Of a stretch of DNA of 39,684 nucleotides, positions 16,707 to 24,521 are shown piece by piece. Each line of letters starts with the position of its first letter. Position 1 is the stretch's first letter. The DNA lies in NCBI GenBank assembly GCA_022548915.1, contig JAKZES010000049.1, forward strand, positions 1-39,684, in the 5' to 3' direction. A program made the position numbers and the translations under genes. The notes under the pieces were generated by a model that was not told where the DNA came from, ran no database searches, and saw nothing but the letters and a program-made list of their open reading frames with translations. The stretch is from Verrucomicrobiaceae bacterium E54 (GTDB lineage Bacteria > Verrucomicrobiota > Verrucomicrobiia > Verrucomicrobiales > Akkermansiaceae).

Positions 16707-17801
16707 TCACTCGTCGGGCACATCCACGCCCGGGTCCTCCACCGAGATCCAGTGGCAACCAAGGATCTCATCGATCTCGAAGCGCGCGGACTCACCCTCC
16801 CCCCCGGGATCGTGGCGCCGTAGCTTGGCCCGGATCCGGACCATCGACCGAGGGTCTTCTTGCTGAAGCTTGCTTCCGAAGGCGCCGGATTCGTCCTCGC
16901 GCAGGCGGAATGCCGCCTCGAGCATCCGCGCCGTGCGCGACCCCGGCGCGACCTCCACCTCCGGCGAGCGCGGCCCCAGACGCTCCGGATCCCAAGGATC
17001 CGGGGCGAAAAGCACGATGCTCGTCACGTCCCCGACCTGCCCGCTGGAACCCGCCCGTCGTCTCGCCAACAGACGGAACTCACCCGTCGGTGGCGCGCTT
17101 CCGGAAAGAAACAGGGACCATGGGTGCTCGGAATACCGGACGAGGTTGGGCCAATCGATCCCGAATTCCCCGTCGGCTTCCGGCAGGAAGACGAACTCGG
17201 CACGCCGGCCGTCGGCAAACTCCATCACCCCCTCGTAGGCCCGCTGTCCGTCGATGTCGATCGGCTGGAACCGCTTCCATTTTCTCTCCTCCTCGTCGTC
17301 AATCCGCAGCGAAACCCCTCCGTAGCGCACCATCCTCCGCAGTGTCTCGGTCGGGTCGTGCACCGCCTTGACCCGCCGCTCCGGCATCGTCTCCTTGAGA
17401 AAGTCGGCCACCTGCTCCGAACACTTCTGCCAGGCCTCGTTGAGCGCCCGTTGGTCTTCGGCCGCCTCGGTCACCGACCCTCCGGAGCCGCTTCCCGAAC
17501 CCTCGTTCTGGCGGAGGAAGGACACCAGCCCGACCAGCAGGACGAGGAAGACAAACCAGCCGACCACAAACAGCATCAGGCCGCCCTTCTTGCGCTTCCT
17601 TCTTCGTGCAGGCTTCCGCGGGCTCGCCGGGGCCGGCTTTGCCGACGCCTCACTCCGGAACTGGCTGGCGGCCTGCAGGAAGGTGATTTCCTTCTCCTCG
17701 ACCACCGGGTGCCCGCCGCACTCCGGACACGACTGCCCCACCACGCCCCGGAACAAGTGTCCGCAGCGCCCGCAATGAAACCATCCTCCTTCTTCCGGCA
17801 T
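16707..17801 (-). CDS. Zinc-ribbon single-pass membrane protein
   Basis: The 364-residue protein begins MPEEGGWFHCGRCGHLFRGV and has two CxxC knuckles (CGRC and CPEC), a short zinc ribbon at about 10-32. A strongly basic stretch (RRRKRKKGG) precedes one membrane helix (LMLFVVGWFVFLVLLVGLVS, about 75-95), so the ribbon is predicted cytoplasmic and the large C-terminal domain outside. That domain has no family I know. The ATG at 17801 shares one base with the TGA of the upstream gene, a clear coupling. The two proteins share topology (cytoplasmic head, one helix, large outer domain). They follow hscA, but a link to Fe-S assembly is only positional. Confidence 0.7.
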   Translation of the reverse strand: MPEEGGWFHCGRCGHLFRGVVGQSCPECGGHPVVEEKEITFLQAASQFRSEASAKPAPASPRKPARRRKRKKGGLMLFVVGWFVFLVLLVGLVSFLRQNEGSGSGSGGSVTEAAEDQRALNEAWQKCSEQVADFLKETMPERRVKAVHDPTETLRRMVRYGGVSLRIDDEEERKWKRFQPIDIDGQRAYEGVMEFADGRRAEFVFLPEADGEFGIDWPNLVRYSEHPWSLFLSGSAPPTGEFRLLARRRAGSSGQVGDVTSIVLFAPDPWDPERLGPRSPEVEVAPGSRTARMLEAAFRLREDESGAFGSKLQQEDPRSMVRIRAKLRRHDPGGEGESARFEIDEILGCHWISVEDPGVDVPDE

Positions 17802-18841
17802 CAGTCGTCTTCCCAGCGGATCCAATCTGCTGCGACGACCTCGATCAACTCGAATTGCCCGCGATCCGCGGTGCCGACATTGCGCAAGCGCACCAGCATC
17901 CGGGACATCGGCTCGCTTTCAAGGATGGTCCCCTCCAGATGCATCTCCCCGGCCACCGCTTCAGCCACGGCGGATCCGATGGGCACATACCCCCACGCAA
18001 AGGCATCGGCAAAGACATCCGCAAGCTTGTAGCAGCGGTATCGATCCTCCGGAAAATCACTGGTGTAAAAGTGGTCGGGCTGCACCTCGACGCGAAAGTC
18101 GGCCTCGGCTCCCGGGGCCGACTCGCGGAAATCCGCCAAACCCGGAGCATTCGCACCGACACTCGCGCCCCAGTCGAAAAGCAGTTCGTCATCCTCCGAA
18201 ACGAAGACGAAGCGCAGGGGCCTCAGCAGCGAATCCTTGCCCGAAAGCACCATCCACTCGCGACCTTCCCCGCCCTCCTTCATCTCGAAGTTCAACTGCG
18301 CGATCCGCTCCTCATCCAATGCCGGTGGTTTCCACCGCTCTCGCCGGATCACCCGGATGCCGGGCTCGTCCCGGAAAAGCGACGAGACTTCTTCCCCATC
18401 ATCCGCCGCCGCGAGGCGCGCGACCATCTCCCGCGCTTCGCCCAGTTGCCGGGTCGCCGTTTCGACGAAGGGATCGTTCGGATCCTCCCCGACCTCGTAA
18501 GTCACCTCGACTCCCCCGTAGAGCTCGCGACCAGGGCGGTCGTCCTCGCGGGCGGCGACCAGGATCGCCACCGAGGCGGCGACCAGCACCAGAATCGACC
18601 CGCCCATCACCAGCGTCCACTTCCAGACACTCCAGCCTTTCCGGCGCGACCGGTACTCTTGCTCATCCCCGTCGGCGGGTTCGAGTTCGTCCACGCGGCG
18701 CGCTCCTTTCACTCCCGACTTCACCAGTCGCACCACCTCCTCGGGGTCCTCCATGCGCTCCCATCCGGCCGGTGGTTCGCCACCGATCACGCGCACCTCG
18801 ACCCCGCGCGGTTTTTCACCGGATGGTTCCTGTTCGTTCAT
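17801..18841 (-). CDS. Single-pass membrane protein of unknown function
   Basis: From the ATG at 18841 the protein has 346 residues: an acidic cytoplasmic head (about 1-70), basic residues (RSRRKGW) and one membrane helix (WTLVMGGSILVLVAASVAILVA, about 75-97). A large acidic outer domain follows (for example RPLRFVFVSEDDELLFDWGA and DRYRCYKLADVFADAFAWGY). An upstream GTG at 18901 would overlap the end of hscA by 8 bp and add 20 residues, so coupling to hscA is possible. No enzymatic motif seen. The stop overlaps the start of the next gene. Confidence 0.65.
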   Translation of the reverse strand: MNEQEPSGEKPRGVEVRVIGGEPPAGWERMEDPEEVVRLVKSGVKGARRVDELEPADGDEQEYRSRRKGWSVWKWTLVMGGSILVLVAASVAILVAAREDDRPGRELYGGVEVTYEVGEDPNDPFVETATRQLGEAREMVARLAAADDGEEVSSLFRDEPGIRVIRRERWKPPALDEERIAQLNFEMKEGGEGREWMVLSGKDSLLRPLRFVFVSEDDELLFDWGASVGANAPGLADFRESAPGAEADFRVEVQPDHFYTSDFPEDRYRCYKLADVFADAFAWGYVPIGSAVAEAVAGEMHLEGTILESEPMSRMLVRLRNVGTADRGQFELIEVVAADWIRWEDD

Positions 18842-18893
18842 CAAGCCGCCTGCCAGAGACTGCTGCGAACGCCGGGTATCGGCAAGCGCGCGC

Positions 18894-20654
18894 TCATCCA
18901 CCCATCCGGCGCTCGAGCGCCTCCTCCATCGCCCTTTCCACCATCCGTGCCGCCACCGCCTCGGTCGCCTTGTCGAGGGATTCCACCGCGGCCTTGAGAC
19001 GGTTCGCGTCGCCTGAATCCAGCGCCTCCCTCACCGTGGCCTCCGCCTCGCGGATCCCGGCCACCTCCTCCTCGGGGACGATCCCGTCACCCTGCGAAAG
19101 CACGGCCTCCACCGCCGGCAGCAACTCCTCGGCCTTCAGCCGGGCCTCGGTGAAAACCCGCTCCGCCATGTCGTCAAAGGCATGCTCGACCGACTCGCTG
19201 ACCATGGTCTCGACCTTCTCGTCGTCCACATCCACTGCCGCATCCCGGATCTCCAGCACCGTGTCGCGGTTCGTCGCCGTATCGCGCGCGAGCACCTCGA
19301 GGATGCCGTTCTCGTCGATCCGGAACTGCACCCCGACCCGGGCCCGGCCCTTCTCCGCCGGCTCGAAGGCCACTTCAAACTCGCCGAGACGCCAGTTGTC
19401 GCGGGCCATTTCGCGCTCGCCCTGCAGGACGCGCAGACTCATCGAGCGCTGACCCGCCACGGCGTTGGTGAACATCTCACCCGCCTTGGCAGGAATCGTG
19501 GTGTTGCGCGGAATCAACACGTTCATCAACCCGCCGAAGGTCTCGATTCCCAGACTCAGGGGCGTCACGTCGAGCAGCACGACCTTGCGCACCGCCCCGG
19601 TCAGAACGCCGGCCTGGATGGCCGCTCCCAGCGCGATCGCCTCGTCCGGATGCTGCGAAAGATCCGGTTCCCGGTCAAAGAACGCCGACACGGCCTCGCG
19701 CACCGCGGGGATCCGCGTGCTGCCTCCGACCAGGACCACCGCGTCGAGATCGGCCGGCGAAAGCTCGGCGTCGTGCATCGCCCGGCGGCAGCAATCGATC
19801 GTCCGCTCGATGAATGGCGCCGCAAGGTGCTCGAAGTCGCGGCGGGTCGCCGCCACTTCGATGCTTTCCCCTCCGTCCACGAAGGGCACCCGGAACACCG
19901 CCTCCCCGTCCGCGGAAAGCGCCCGCTTGACCCGCTCGGCCTCCTTGATCATCCGCCCGTCCACGGCACCGGCACCGGCTTTCTCCGCGCACCACCCGGC
20001 CAGCGCCGCATCGAGGTCGTCGCCCCCGAGCCGGGTGTCACCGCGGGTCGCCAGGACCTGGAACACGCCGTCGCGCATCTCGAGCACCGAAAGGTCGAAG
20101 GTGCCGCCACCGAGGTCGTAAACCGCCACCCGCGCCTTCTCGCCGAGCTTGTCGAGACCGTAGGCCAGGGCCGCGGCGGTGGGTTCGTTGACGATCCGCG
20201 CCACCTCCAGCCCGGCCAGTTCACCCGCCCGCTTGGTCGCCGAGCGCTGGGCGTCGTTGAAGTAGGCAGGCACCGTGATCACCGCCTTGCGGACCTCCGT
20301 TTCCAGCCGCCATTCGGCGATCCGCTTGAGTTCCTTGAGAATCTCCGCACTCACCTCCTCGGGCGTCCGGCCCAGCACCCTCACCCGGTCGCCCTCGTCG
20401 AGCGGCAGTGGAAAGTCGTCCACCTCACCCGGCCGGCGTCCCATCAGCCGCTTCACGCTTGTCACCACCGGCGACACCCCGCGCCGCCGCAGCGCCTTTT
20501 CACCCACCTCCACCGCGCCGTCCCCGAACCAAACCGCGCTGGGAATCACCCGCCGCCCTTCCTCGTTGGCCAACAGGATCGGAAAGCCCGACTCCACGAC
20601 CCCCACTGCCGAATACGTCGTGCCCAGATCGATTCCAATCATCACCTCGTCCAT
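18894..20654 (-). CDS. hscA: Hsp70-family chaperone of the Fe-S assembly type (HscA-like)
   Basis: The 586-residue Hsp70 has the ATPase signatures [14 protein letters not shown] (about 7-20), [36 protein letters not shown] and [17 protein letters not shown]. The interdomain linker [18 protein letters not shown] and a substrate-binding domain follow. It is shorter than DnaK, with a reduced C-terminal lid and no acidic EEVD-like tail. Together with upstream hscB and iscA/erpA genes on the same strand this points to HscA, which with HscB releases Fe-S clusters from the scaffold IscU. Generic DnaK paralogue is the alternative. A gap of about 300 bp separates it from hscB. IscU and IscS are not in the window. 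Confidence 0.85.
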   Translation of the reverse strand: MDEVMIGIDLGTTYSAVGVVESGFPILLANEEGRRVIPSAVWFGDGAVEVGEKALRRRGVSPVVTSVKRLMGRRPGEVDDFPLPLDEGDRVRVLGRTPEEVSAEILKELKRIAEWRLETEVRKAVITVPAYFNDAQRSATKRAGELAGLEVARIVNEPTAAALAYGLDKLGEKARVAVYDLGGGTFDLSVLEMRDGVFQVLATRGDTRLGGDDLDAALAGWCAEKAGAGAVDGRMIKEAERVKRALSADGEAVFRVPFVDGGESIEVAATRRDFEHLAAPFIERTIDCCRRAMHDAELSPADLDAVVLVGGSTRIPAVREAVSAFFDREPDLSQHPDEAIALGAAIQAGVLTGAVRKVVLLDVTPLSLGIETFGGLMNVLIPRNTTIPAKAGEMFTNAVAGQRSMSLRVLQGEREMARDNWRLGEFEVAFEPAEKGRARVGVQFRIDENGILEVLARDTATNRDTVLEIRDAAVDVDDEKVETMVSESVEHAFDDMAERVFTEARLKAEELLPAVEAVLSQGDGIVPEEEVAGIREAEATVREALDSGDANRLKAAVESLDKATEAVAARMVERAMEEALERRMGG

Positions 20655-20722
20655 CGCCGCGGACGTTCCCGCCGCATCTCCCGCGATGCAACCCTCAACC
20701 TCAAACGCCCGCCACCTCTGTT

Positions 20723-20747
20723 CGTAGTTCCCCCTTCAGGGGGTCTT
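20723..20747. repeat. GTAGTTCCCCC-type hairpin in the hscA/hscB spacer
   Basis: The ~300-bp spacer 20655-20953 has no credible gene. It contains the hairpin CCCCC-TTCA-GGGGG framed by GTAGTT and TCTTC, which I take as a dispersed repeat. Next to it is a degenerate stretch of 7-nt-like units (CGAAGGAATACCGAAGCAC; then TTGGAATTTCGGTTTTCGGA and CTTTGGGTATTTGGGTGTTT) resembling decayed heptamer microsatellites. A single ATTCGTC unit occurs near 20918. Confidence 0.5.
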
Positions 20748-20953
20748 CCATCCGGCCTGCCATCGATACGCCGGGGAATGACGAACCACCCAAAGACCCG
20801 AGCACGAAGGAATACCGAAGCACTAAGGTCGTGGAGACAGGCTGGTCACGTGGGAGGCACCCCTACTTGGAATTTCGGTTTTCGGACTTCCTTTGGGTAT
20901 TTGGGTGTTTCACCCCATTCGTCATTCAAGACGCCGTCTGCCGCCCGCCGCCC

Positions 20954-21487
20954 TCACCAAAGCCCCGCAAACCGTTCGCGCACCCCGGCCCGCCACTTCT
21001 CCAGAAACCCCAACTCCCGCGCCAATTCCCAGCCGTCCCTTCCCCCGCCCTCGACCTCGGAAAAAACCGCCACCCGCTCCGCCATCATCGCCTCCAGCTT
21101 TTCCTGCATCGCCTCCAGCTCCTCGCGCGCCGCCTGGGTCCGCCCCTCCAGCATCGCCTTCGCCAGGGCGCTCGACGCCTTTTCGCGCTCCCGCAGCAAC
21201 CCATCCACCTGTTGCAGCAGTGCCCCAAGCTCCGCAAACACATCCATCATTCCCGCGGAAACCGTCCCGCGCAGATCCCCCTCGAACCCCTCCAGCTCGA
21301 GCCAGTGCCTCAGCCGCGACACCGGACTCGCCAGCGTCGCCTTCGCCCGGCCCACCCGCTCGAAGGCCTCCTTAGTGCCACCGGCATCCGGGTGCGCCTT
21401 CTTTCCCGCCGCCGCGAACGCCGCGTCCAACTCCGCCTCCCCCAGCACCAGCCGCCGCTCCAGCCCCAGCTCTTCAAACGCATCCAT
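20954..21487 (-). CDS. hscB: J-domain co-chaperone HscB
   Basis: The 177-residue protein starting at the ATG at 21487 (MDAFEELGLERRLVLGEAEL) has the size and two-domain layout of HscB. An N-terminal J domain carries the invariant HPD in GKKAHPDAGG. A helical C-terminal domain follows (VSRLRHWLELEGFEGDLR, MMDVFAELGALLQQVDGL, EELEAMQEKLEAMMAERV, LGFLEKWRAGVRERF), which in the family binds IscU. The frame is open upstream to 21970, but that overlaps iscA and gives no family match. HscB stimulates the ATPase of HscA. It lies 26 bp downstream of the IscA-like gene. Confidence 0.85.
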   Translation of the reverse strand: MDAFEELGLERRLVLGEAELDAAFAAAGKKAHPDAGGTKEAFERVGRAKATLASPVSRLRHWLELEGFEGDLRGTVSAGMMDVFAELGALLQQVDGLLREREKASSALAKAMLEGRTQAAREELEAMQEKLEAMMAERVAVFSEVEGGGRDGWELARELGFLEKWRAGVRERFAGLW

Positions 21488-21513
21488 CTCCAGGCTCCGT
21501 GCTCCGGACTCGA

Positions 21514-21879
21514 TCACGCCGCAAAGCTCTCGCCGCACGAGCAGGTCACCACCGCATTCGGGTTGCTCACCTTGAAGCCGCCCTGCTGCAGGTCGTCGGA
21601 ATAGTCCAGCTCGCTGCCGCTCACGAAAAGCGCGCTCTTCGGGTCGATCACCACGTTCACGCCGTTGCTCGGCACCATGATGTCGCGGTCGCGCGGACCA
21701 TCCACCAGGTCCATCTTGTACTGCAGCCCGCTGCATCCGCCGCCGATCACCGCGATGCGCAGCCCGCCGTCCGGCCGACCCTGCTTCTCCAGCAAGCCGC
21801 GCAGGTGCGCCGAGGCCCCGTCGAGCACCTTGATCAGTTTCTCGTTGCCCAACTTGTATTTCACCGCGGTCTCGGTCAT
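21514..21879 (-). CDS. IscA/ErpA-family Fe-S cluster carrier
   Basis: The 121-residue protein has the three conserved cysteines of A-type carriers: C49 in VIGGGCSGLQYKMDLVD, and C113 and C115 in VVTCSCGESF. LFVSGSELDYSDDLQQGGFK with NPNA is also typical. A-type proteins hold a 2Fe-2S or 4Fe-4S cluster, or iron, and hand it to apo-proteins. The gene is the first of a reverse-strand Fe-S group (this gene, hscB, hscA). It is divergent from the patatin-like gene, with 68 bp between the two starts that must hold both promoters. IscA and ErpA cannot be separated from sequence alone. Confidence 0.9.
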   Translation of the reverse strand: MTETAVKYKLGNEKLIKVLDGASAHLRGLLEKQGRPDGGLRIAVIGGGCSGLQYKMDLVDGPRDRDIMVPSNGVNVVIDPKSALFVSGSELDYSDDLQQGGFKVSNPNAVVTCSCGESFAA

Positions 21880-21947
21880 CGCGCCCGAATCTCACCCCAA
21901 CTCTTGAAAGTGAAAACCGGAAACTTGAGACTCCGGCCGCTTCGTCC

Positions 21948-22778
21948 ATGCCCGATCCCGTCCCGTCCACCCCCGGAAAGACCGCCGTCGTCCTCGGCTC
22001 GTCCTTTCTCGGCGTCTATGCCCATGCCGGATTCCTGAACGGGCTGGTGGAGGCCGGGTTCGTCCCCGACCGCGTCGCCGGGGCCTCGGCCGGTGCCCTG
22101 GCCGGTGCCCTTTTTGCCAGCGGGCTGCGTGGCGACGACCTCCGGCGCGCCGCCCTCTGCCATCACCTGCGCTTCTCGTTCGCCGACCCCGGCGTGCTCT
22201 GGCGGCTTCCCGGCGTGCTCACCTCCTTCTGGTCGTCGGGGCTCTTCACCGGAAAGCGGACGGTCGCCCACCTGCGCAAGCTGCTCGGCGACCGCGACCT
22301 CGCCGACCTTCCGCTCGACATCGCCGTGACCGACGTCGCCAGCTCCACTCCGGCCATCCGCCGTTCCGGACCGCTCGCCGAACTCGTCATGGCCTCCTGC
22401 GCGGTCCCCGGCCTCTTCACCATCCAGGATGTCGGCGACGACCGCTACCTCGACGGCGGCATCGCCGCCGAGCTGCCTTTCGAGCATCTCATCGACGATC
22501 CCGGGATCGACACCATCCTCATCCACCGCATCCGCCACGAACCCGGCACCGGCCCGAACGTGAATTGGGAAACCGTGGCCAACGTCGTCGGTATCGCCCA
22601 CCACACCGCCTGCAACGAACTGCACCGCCTGCGCGCCGACCTCTGCCGACAGCGAGGCAAGCGACTCATCGAACACGAATCCACCACCCCCTTCCCCGGA
22701 ATTTTCTCCAACCGACTCGCCCCGCAGTGCTACAAGCAGGGACTCGACTCCGGAAAATCCGCAGCCGCCCGGCTCTGA
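21948..22778 (+). CDS. Patatin-like acyl hydrolase
   Basis: This 276-residue patatin-fold protein carries the nucleophile elbow GASAG with S47 (FVPDRVAGASAGALAGALFA) and the catalytic aspartate D169 in YLDGGIAAELPF, which make the Ser-Asp dyad. Between them lie AVTDVASSTPAI and ELVMASCAVPGLF, as in the family. The oxyanion-hole loop, normally GGGxxG, is replaced by GSSFLG (17-22), so activity may be altered. There is no signal peptide. It is the first of four plus-strand genes; the ACP gene starts 5 bp after its stop, so the two are almost certainly co-translated. It may hydrolyse or transfer acyl groups carried by that ACP; this is inference. Confidence 0.8.
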   Translation: MPDPVPSTPGKTAVVLGSSFLGVYAHAGFLNGLVEAGFVPDRVAGASAGALAGALFASGLRGDDLRRAALCHHLRFSFADPGVLWRLPGVLTSFWSSGLFTGKRTVAHLRKLLGDRDLADLPLDIAVTDVASSTPAIRRSGPLAELVMASCAVPGLFTIQDVGDDRYLDGGIAAELPFEHLIDDPGIDTILIHRIRHEPGTGPNVNWETVANVVGIAHHTACNELHRLRADLCRQRGKRLIEHESTTPFPGIFSNRLAPQCYKQGLDSGKSAAARL

Positions 22779-22783
22779 CCCTC

Positions 22784-23014
22784 ATGGAAACCGAACTCGC
22801 CCAGATCCTCCGCGAAGAAATACTCGATCACGACGGCAACATCGGAGCCGATACCGACCTCTTCGAGATCGGACTCGACTCCATGGCCATCATGCAACTC
22901 CAACTCGCCGTCGAGGAACGCTTCTCCGTCACCATCGATCCCGCCGACCTCTCCCGCGAAAACTTCCAGACGCCCGAGGCCATCACCCGCCTGATCAAGT
23001 CGAAACAAGCCTGA
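22784..23014 (+). CDS. Stand-alone acyl/peptidyl carrier protein
   Basis: This 76-residue protein has the four-helix carrier fold. It starts METELAQILREEILDHDG and shows DLFEIGLDSMAIMQLQLAVE, with S33 in the LDS motif as the 4'-phosphopantetheine site. VTIDPADLSRENFQTPEAIT follows as helix 3. The sequence is acidic, as is normal for carriers. It differs from a fatty-acid-synthesis AcpP, which usually has DSLDTVELVM. Its position between a patatin-like gene and condensation-like and AMP-ligase genes says it is a dedicated carrier of a specialised pathway. A phosphopantetheinyl transferase is not in the window. Confidence 0.9.
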   Translation: METELAQILREEILDHDGNIGADTDLFEIGLDSMAIMQLQLAVEERFSVTIDPADLSRENFQTPEAITRLIKSKQA

Positions 23015-23051
23015 CCCCCAACGGACCGCGAGCTTCATCTCGCAACAATTC

Positions 23052-23135
23052 ATTCGTCATTCGTCATTCGTCATTCGTCATTCGTCATTCGTCATTCGTC
23101 ATCCGTCATCCGTCATCCGTCATCCGTCATTCGTC
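23052..23135. repeat. Heptanucleotide tandem array, 12 copies
   Basis: Twelve uninterrupted 7-nt units: seven ATTCGTC, then four ATCCGTC, then one ATTCGTC, followed by a partial unit. It fills most of the 128-bp spacer between the carrier protein stop and the next gene's TTG start at 23143. The array ends 7 bp before that start and contains no stop codon in any frame. Confidence 0.95.
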
Positions 23136-23142
23136 ATTCCCC

Positions 23143-24462
23143 TTGATCCCCGCCACCACCAGCGACGCCTTCCTGCTCGCGCTCGAATCGCACATGCGGC
23201 GCTCGGGCCAGGGCGCGCACCTCTCGGCCACCGTCATCGAACTCTCCGGCGAACCCGATGCCGGCACCCTCGAAGCCACCGCCGCCCGACTCGCCAGACG
23301 CCACCCGCTGCTCAACGCCCGGCTCCGGCGCGGCGTCGACTTCATCGCCCGCTGGCATCCCGGTGGTCCTGATCCGCTTCCCATCGAGATTCACCCCGCC
23401 GGCCCGCTCGAACCCCTTCTCGCCCGACTGCTGGAAAATCCCCGCATCGACATCCGCGCTCCCGGCCCGAACCTCGAACTTCACGCCCGCCCCCTCGCCC
23501 CCGGCCGCTGGGCCCTCGTCCTGCTGTGGCCGCACTCGCTCTTCGACGCCATCGGCATCGACAAACTCATCGCCGATCTCGACGAAGCCGACGACTCACC
23601 CCGCCAGGACTGGGGCGAAACCACGAAGGCCACCGGCTCCCATGGTGATCTCTGGAAGGCCGCCAAACCCATGGTCGAGGAGATGCGCTCCTTCCCCACC
23701 TGGCGGATCCGCTCGCTTCACCGGCACCGGCACCCGGCCCGCTCCCCACGCTTCGAAATCCTCCGCTTCAGCCCGGAAGAGACCGCTTCGATCCGCCAAC
23801 GGATGGCAAGCACCGCCGGCGAACTACTCATGCTCCCGTATTTCGCCGCCATCGCCGCCCGCGCTACCCGCGCGGTCATCGGGCTCCGCCACGCCGGCGA
23901 CGAAATCCCGGTCCTGCTCTCGCTGCCCGTCCAGCGCACGGCGAACCCCGCCAGGCGCCCGCTCTTCCAGAACCACATGGTCGCCTGGTCGCTGATGCTG
24001 GCACCCGGCGACTTCGGCGGCCTCGGCGACACCACCCGCACCCTTCACCGCAAGTATCTCGACTTCCTCCGCCGCAAGCTTCCCACCGCCATGGAGGCCC
24101 TCATGAAACTCATGGAGCGCTGCCCGTCGCGCTTCTATCTCAAGCCCGCGAGCCACTATCTGAAGGGCGAGATCTGCACCCTCTTCCACTCCCACACCGG
24201 ACAGTTCGCCGCGGCCAGCACGACTCTCTTCGGGCAGAGCATCCTCGACGGCTTCCACGTCCCTTCGGTATCCGATCCTCCGGGTCTCGGCATCTTCTTC
24301 AGCGAAAGGTCCGATCGACTTTCCTGCACCCTCTCCTGGCGCGAGGGCACCCTGTCCGCCGAGGAACTCCAACTCCTCAAGACCACGCTCCTCGCCGACC
24401 TCCAAGGCGAGCCTGCAGGTGGAGCGCCGGTTATGAAGCCGGCATCTTCCGCCACATCCTAA
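23143..24462 (+). CDS. Condensation/acyltransferase-like protein
   Basis: The 439-residue size and layout fit the chloramphenicol-acetyltransferase-like superfamily that includes NRPS condensation domains, PapA5 and wax ester synthases. The N-terminal half holds ALVLLWPHSLFDAIGIDKLI with H131 and D135, a version of the HHxxxDG motif in which the first His is Pro and the Gly is Ala. ARRHPLLNARLRRGVDF (about 45-61) matches the usual RHPxLR segment. The C-terminal half has FQNHMVAWSLMLAPGD, resembling the NxxxxxR region weakly. The start is TTG at 23143, just after the heptamer array. It would be expected to transfer an acyl or aminoacyl group from the neighbouring carrier protein; substrate unknown. 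The last codons are formed by a REP-type repeat. Confidence 0.65.
   Translation: MIPATTSDAFLLALESHMRRSGQGAHLSATVIELSGEPDAGTLEATAARLARRHPLLNARLRRGVDFIARWHPGGPDPLPIEIHPAGPLEPLLARLLENPRIDIRAPGPNLELHARPLAPGRWALVLLWPHSLFDAIGIDKLIADLDEADDSPRQDWGETTKATGSHGDLWKAAKPMVEEMRSFPTWRIRSLHRHRHPARSPRFEILRFSPEETASIRQRMASTAGELLMLPYFAAIAARATRAVIGLRHAGDEIPVLLSLPVQRTANPARRPLFQNHMVAWSLMLAPGDFGGLGDTTRTLHRKYLDFLRRKLPTAMEALMKLMERCPSRFYLKPASHYLKGEICTLFHSHTGQFAAASTTLFGQSILDGFHVPSVSDPPGLGIFFSERSDRLSCTLSWREGTLSAEELQLLKTTLLADLQGEPAGGAPVMKPASSATS
24421..24450. repeat. Third copy of the gltX-end palindromic repeat
   Basis: This 30-bp stretch differs from the gltX-end left arm (15733-15762) by very few bases; both begin GGAGCGCCGGTTATGAA. 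Here it is read in a different frame and encodes the end of the condensation-like protein (GGAPVMKPASS), so it is coding on insertion or was captured as a new 3' end. Confidence 0.75.
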
Positions 24463-24521
24463 CAACAACTCCCTCACCCTCCAGGACCACCACACCCATC
24501 ACCCATCTCCAGCGAAGCTTC

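Noticed and set aside
19182-21575. 797-codon plus-strand open frame
   Set aside because: Antisense to hscA and hscB, which carry all expected signatures; the translation is His/Arg/Pro-rich shadow sequence.
23052-23135. CRISPR array
   Set aside because: Units are 7 nt and directly tandem with no spacers, and no cas genes are present, so it is a microsatellite.
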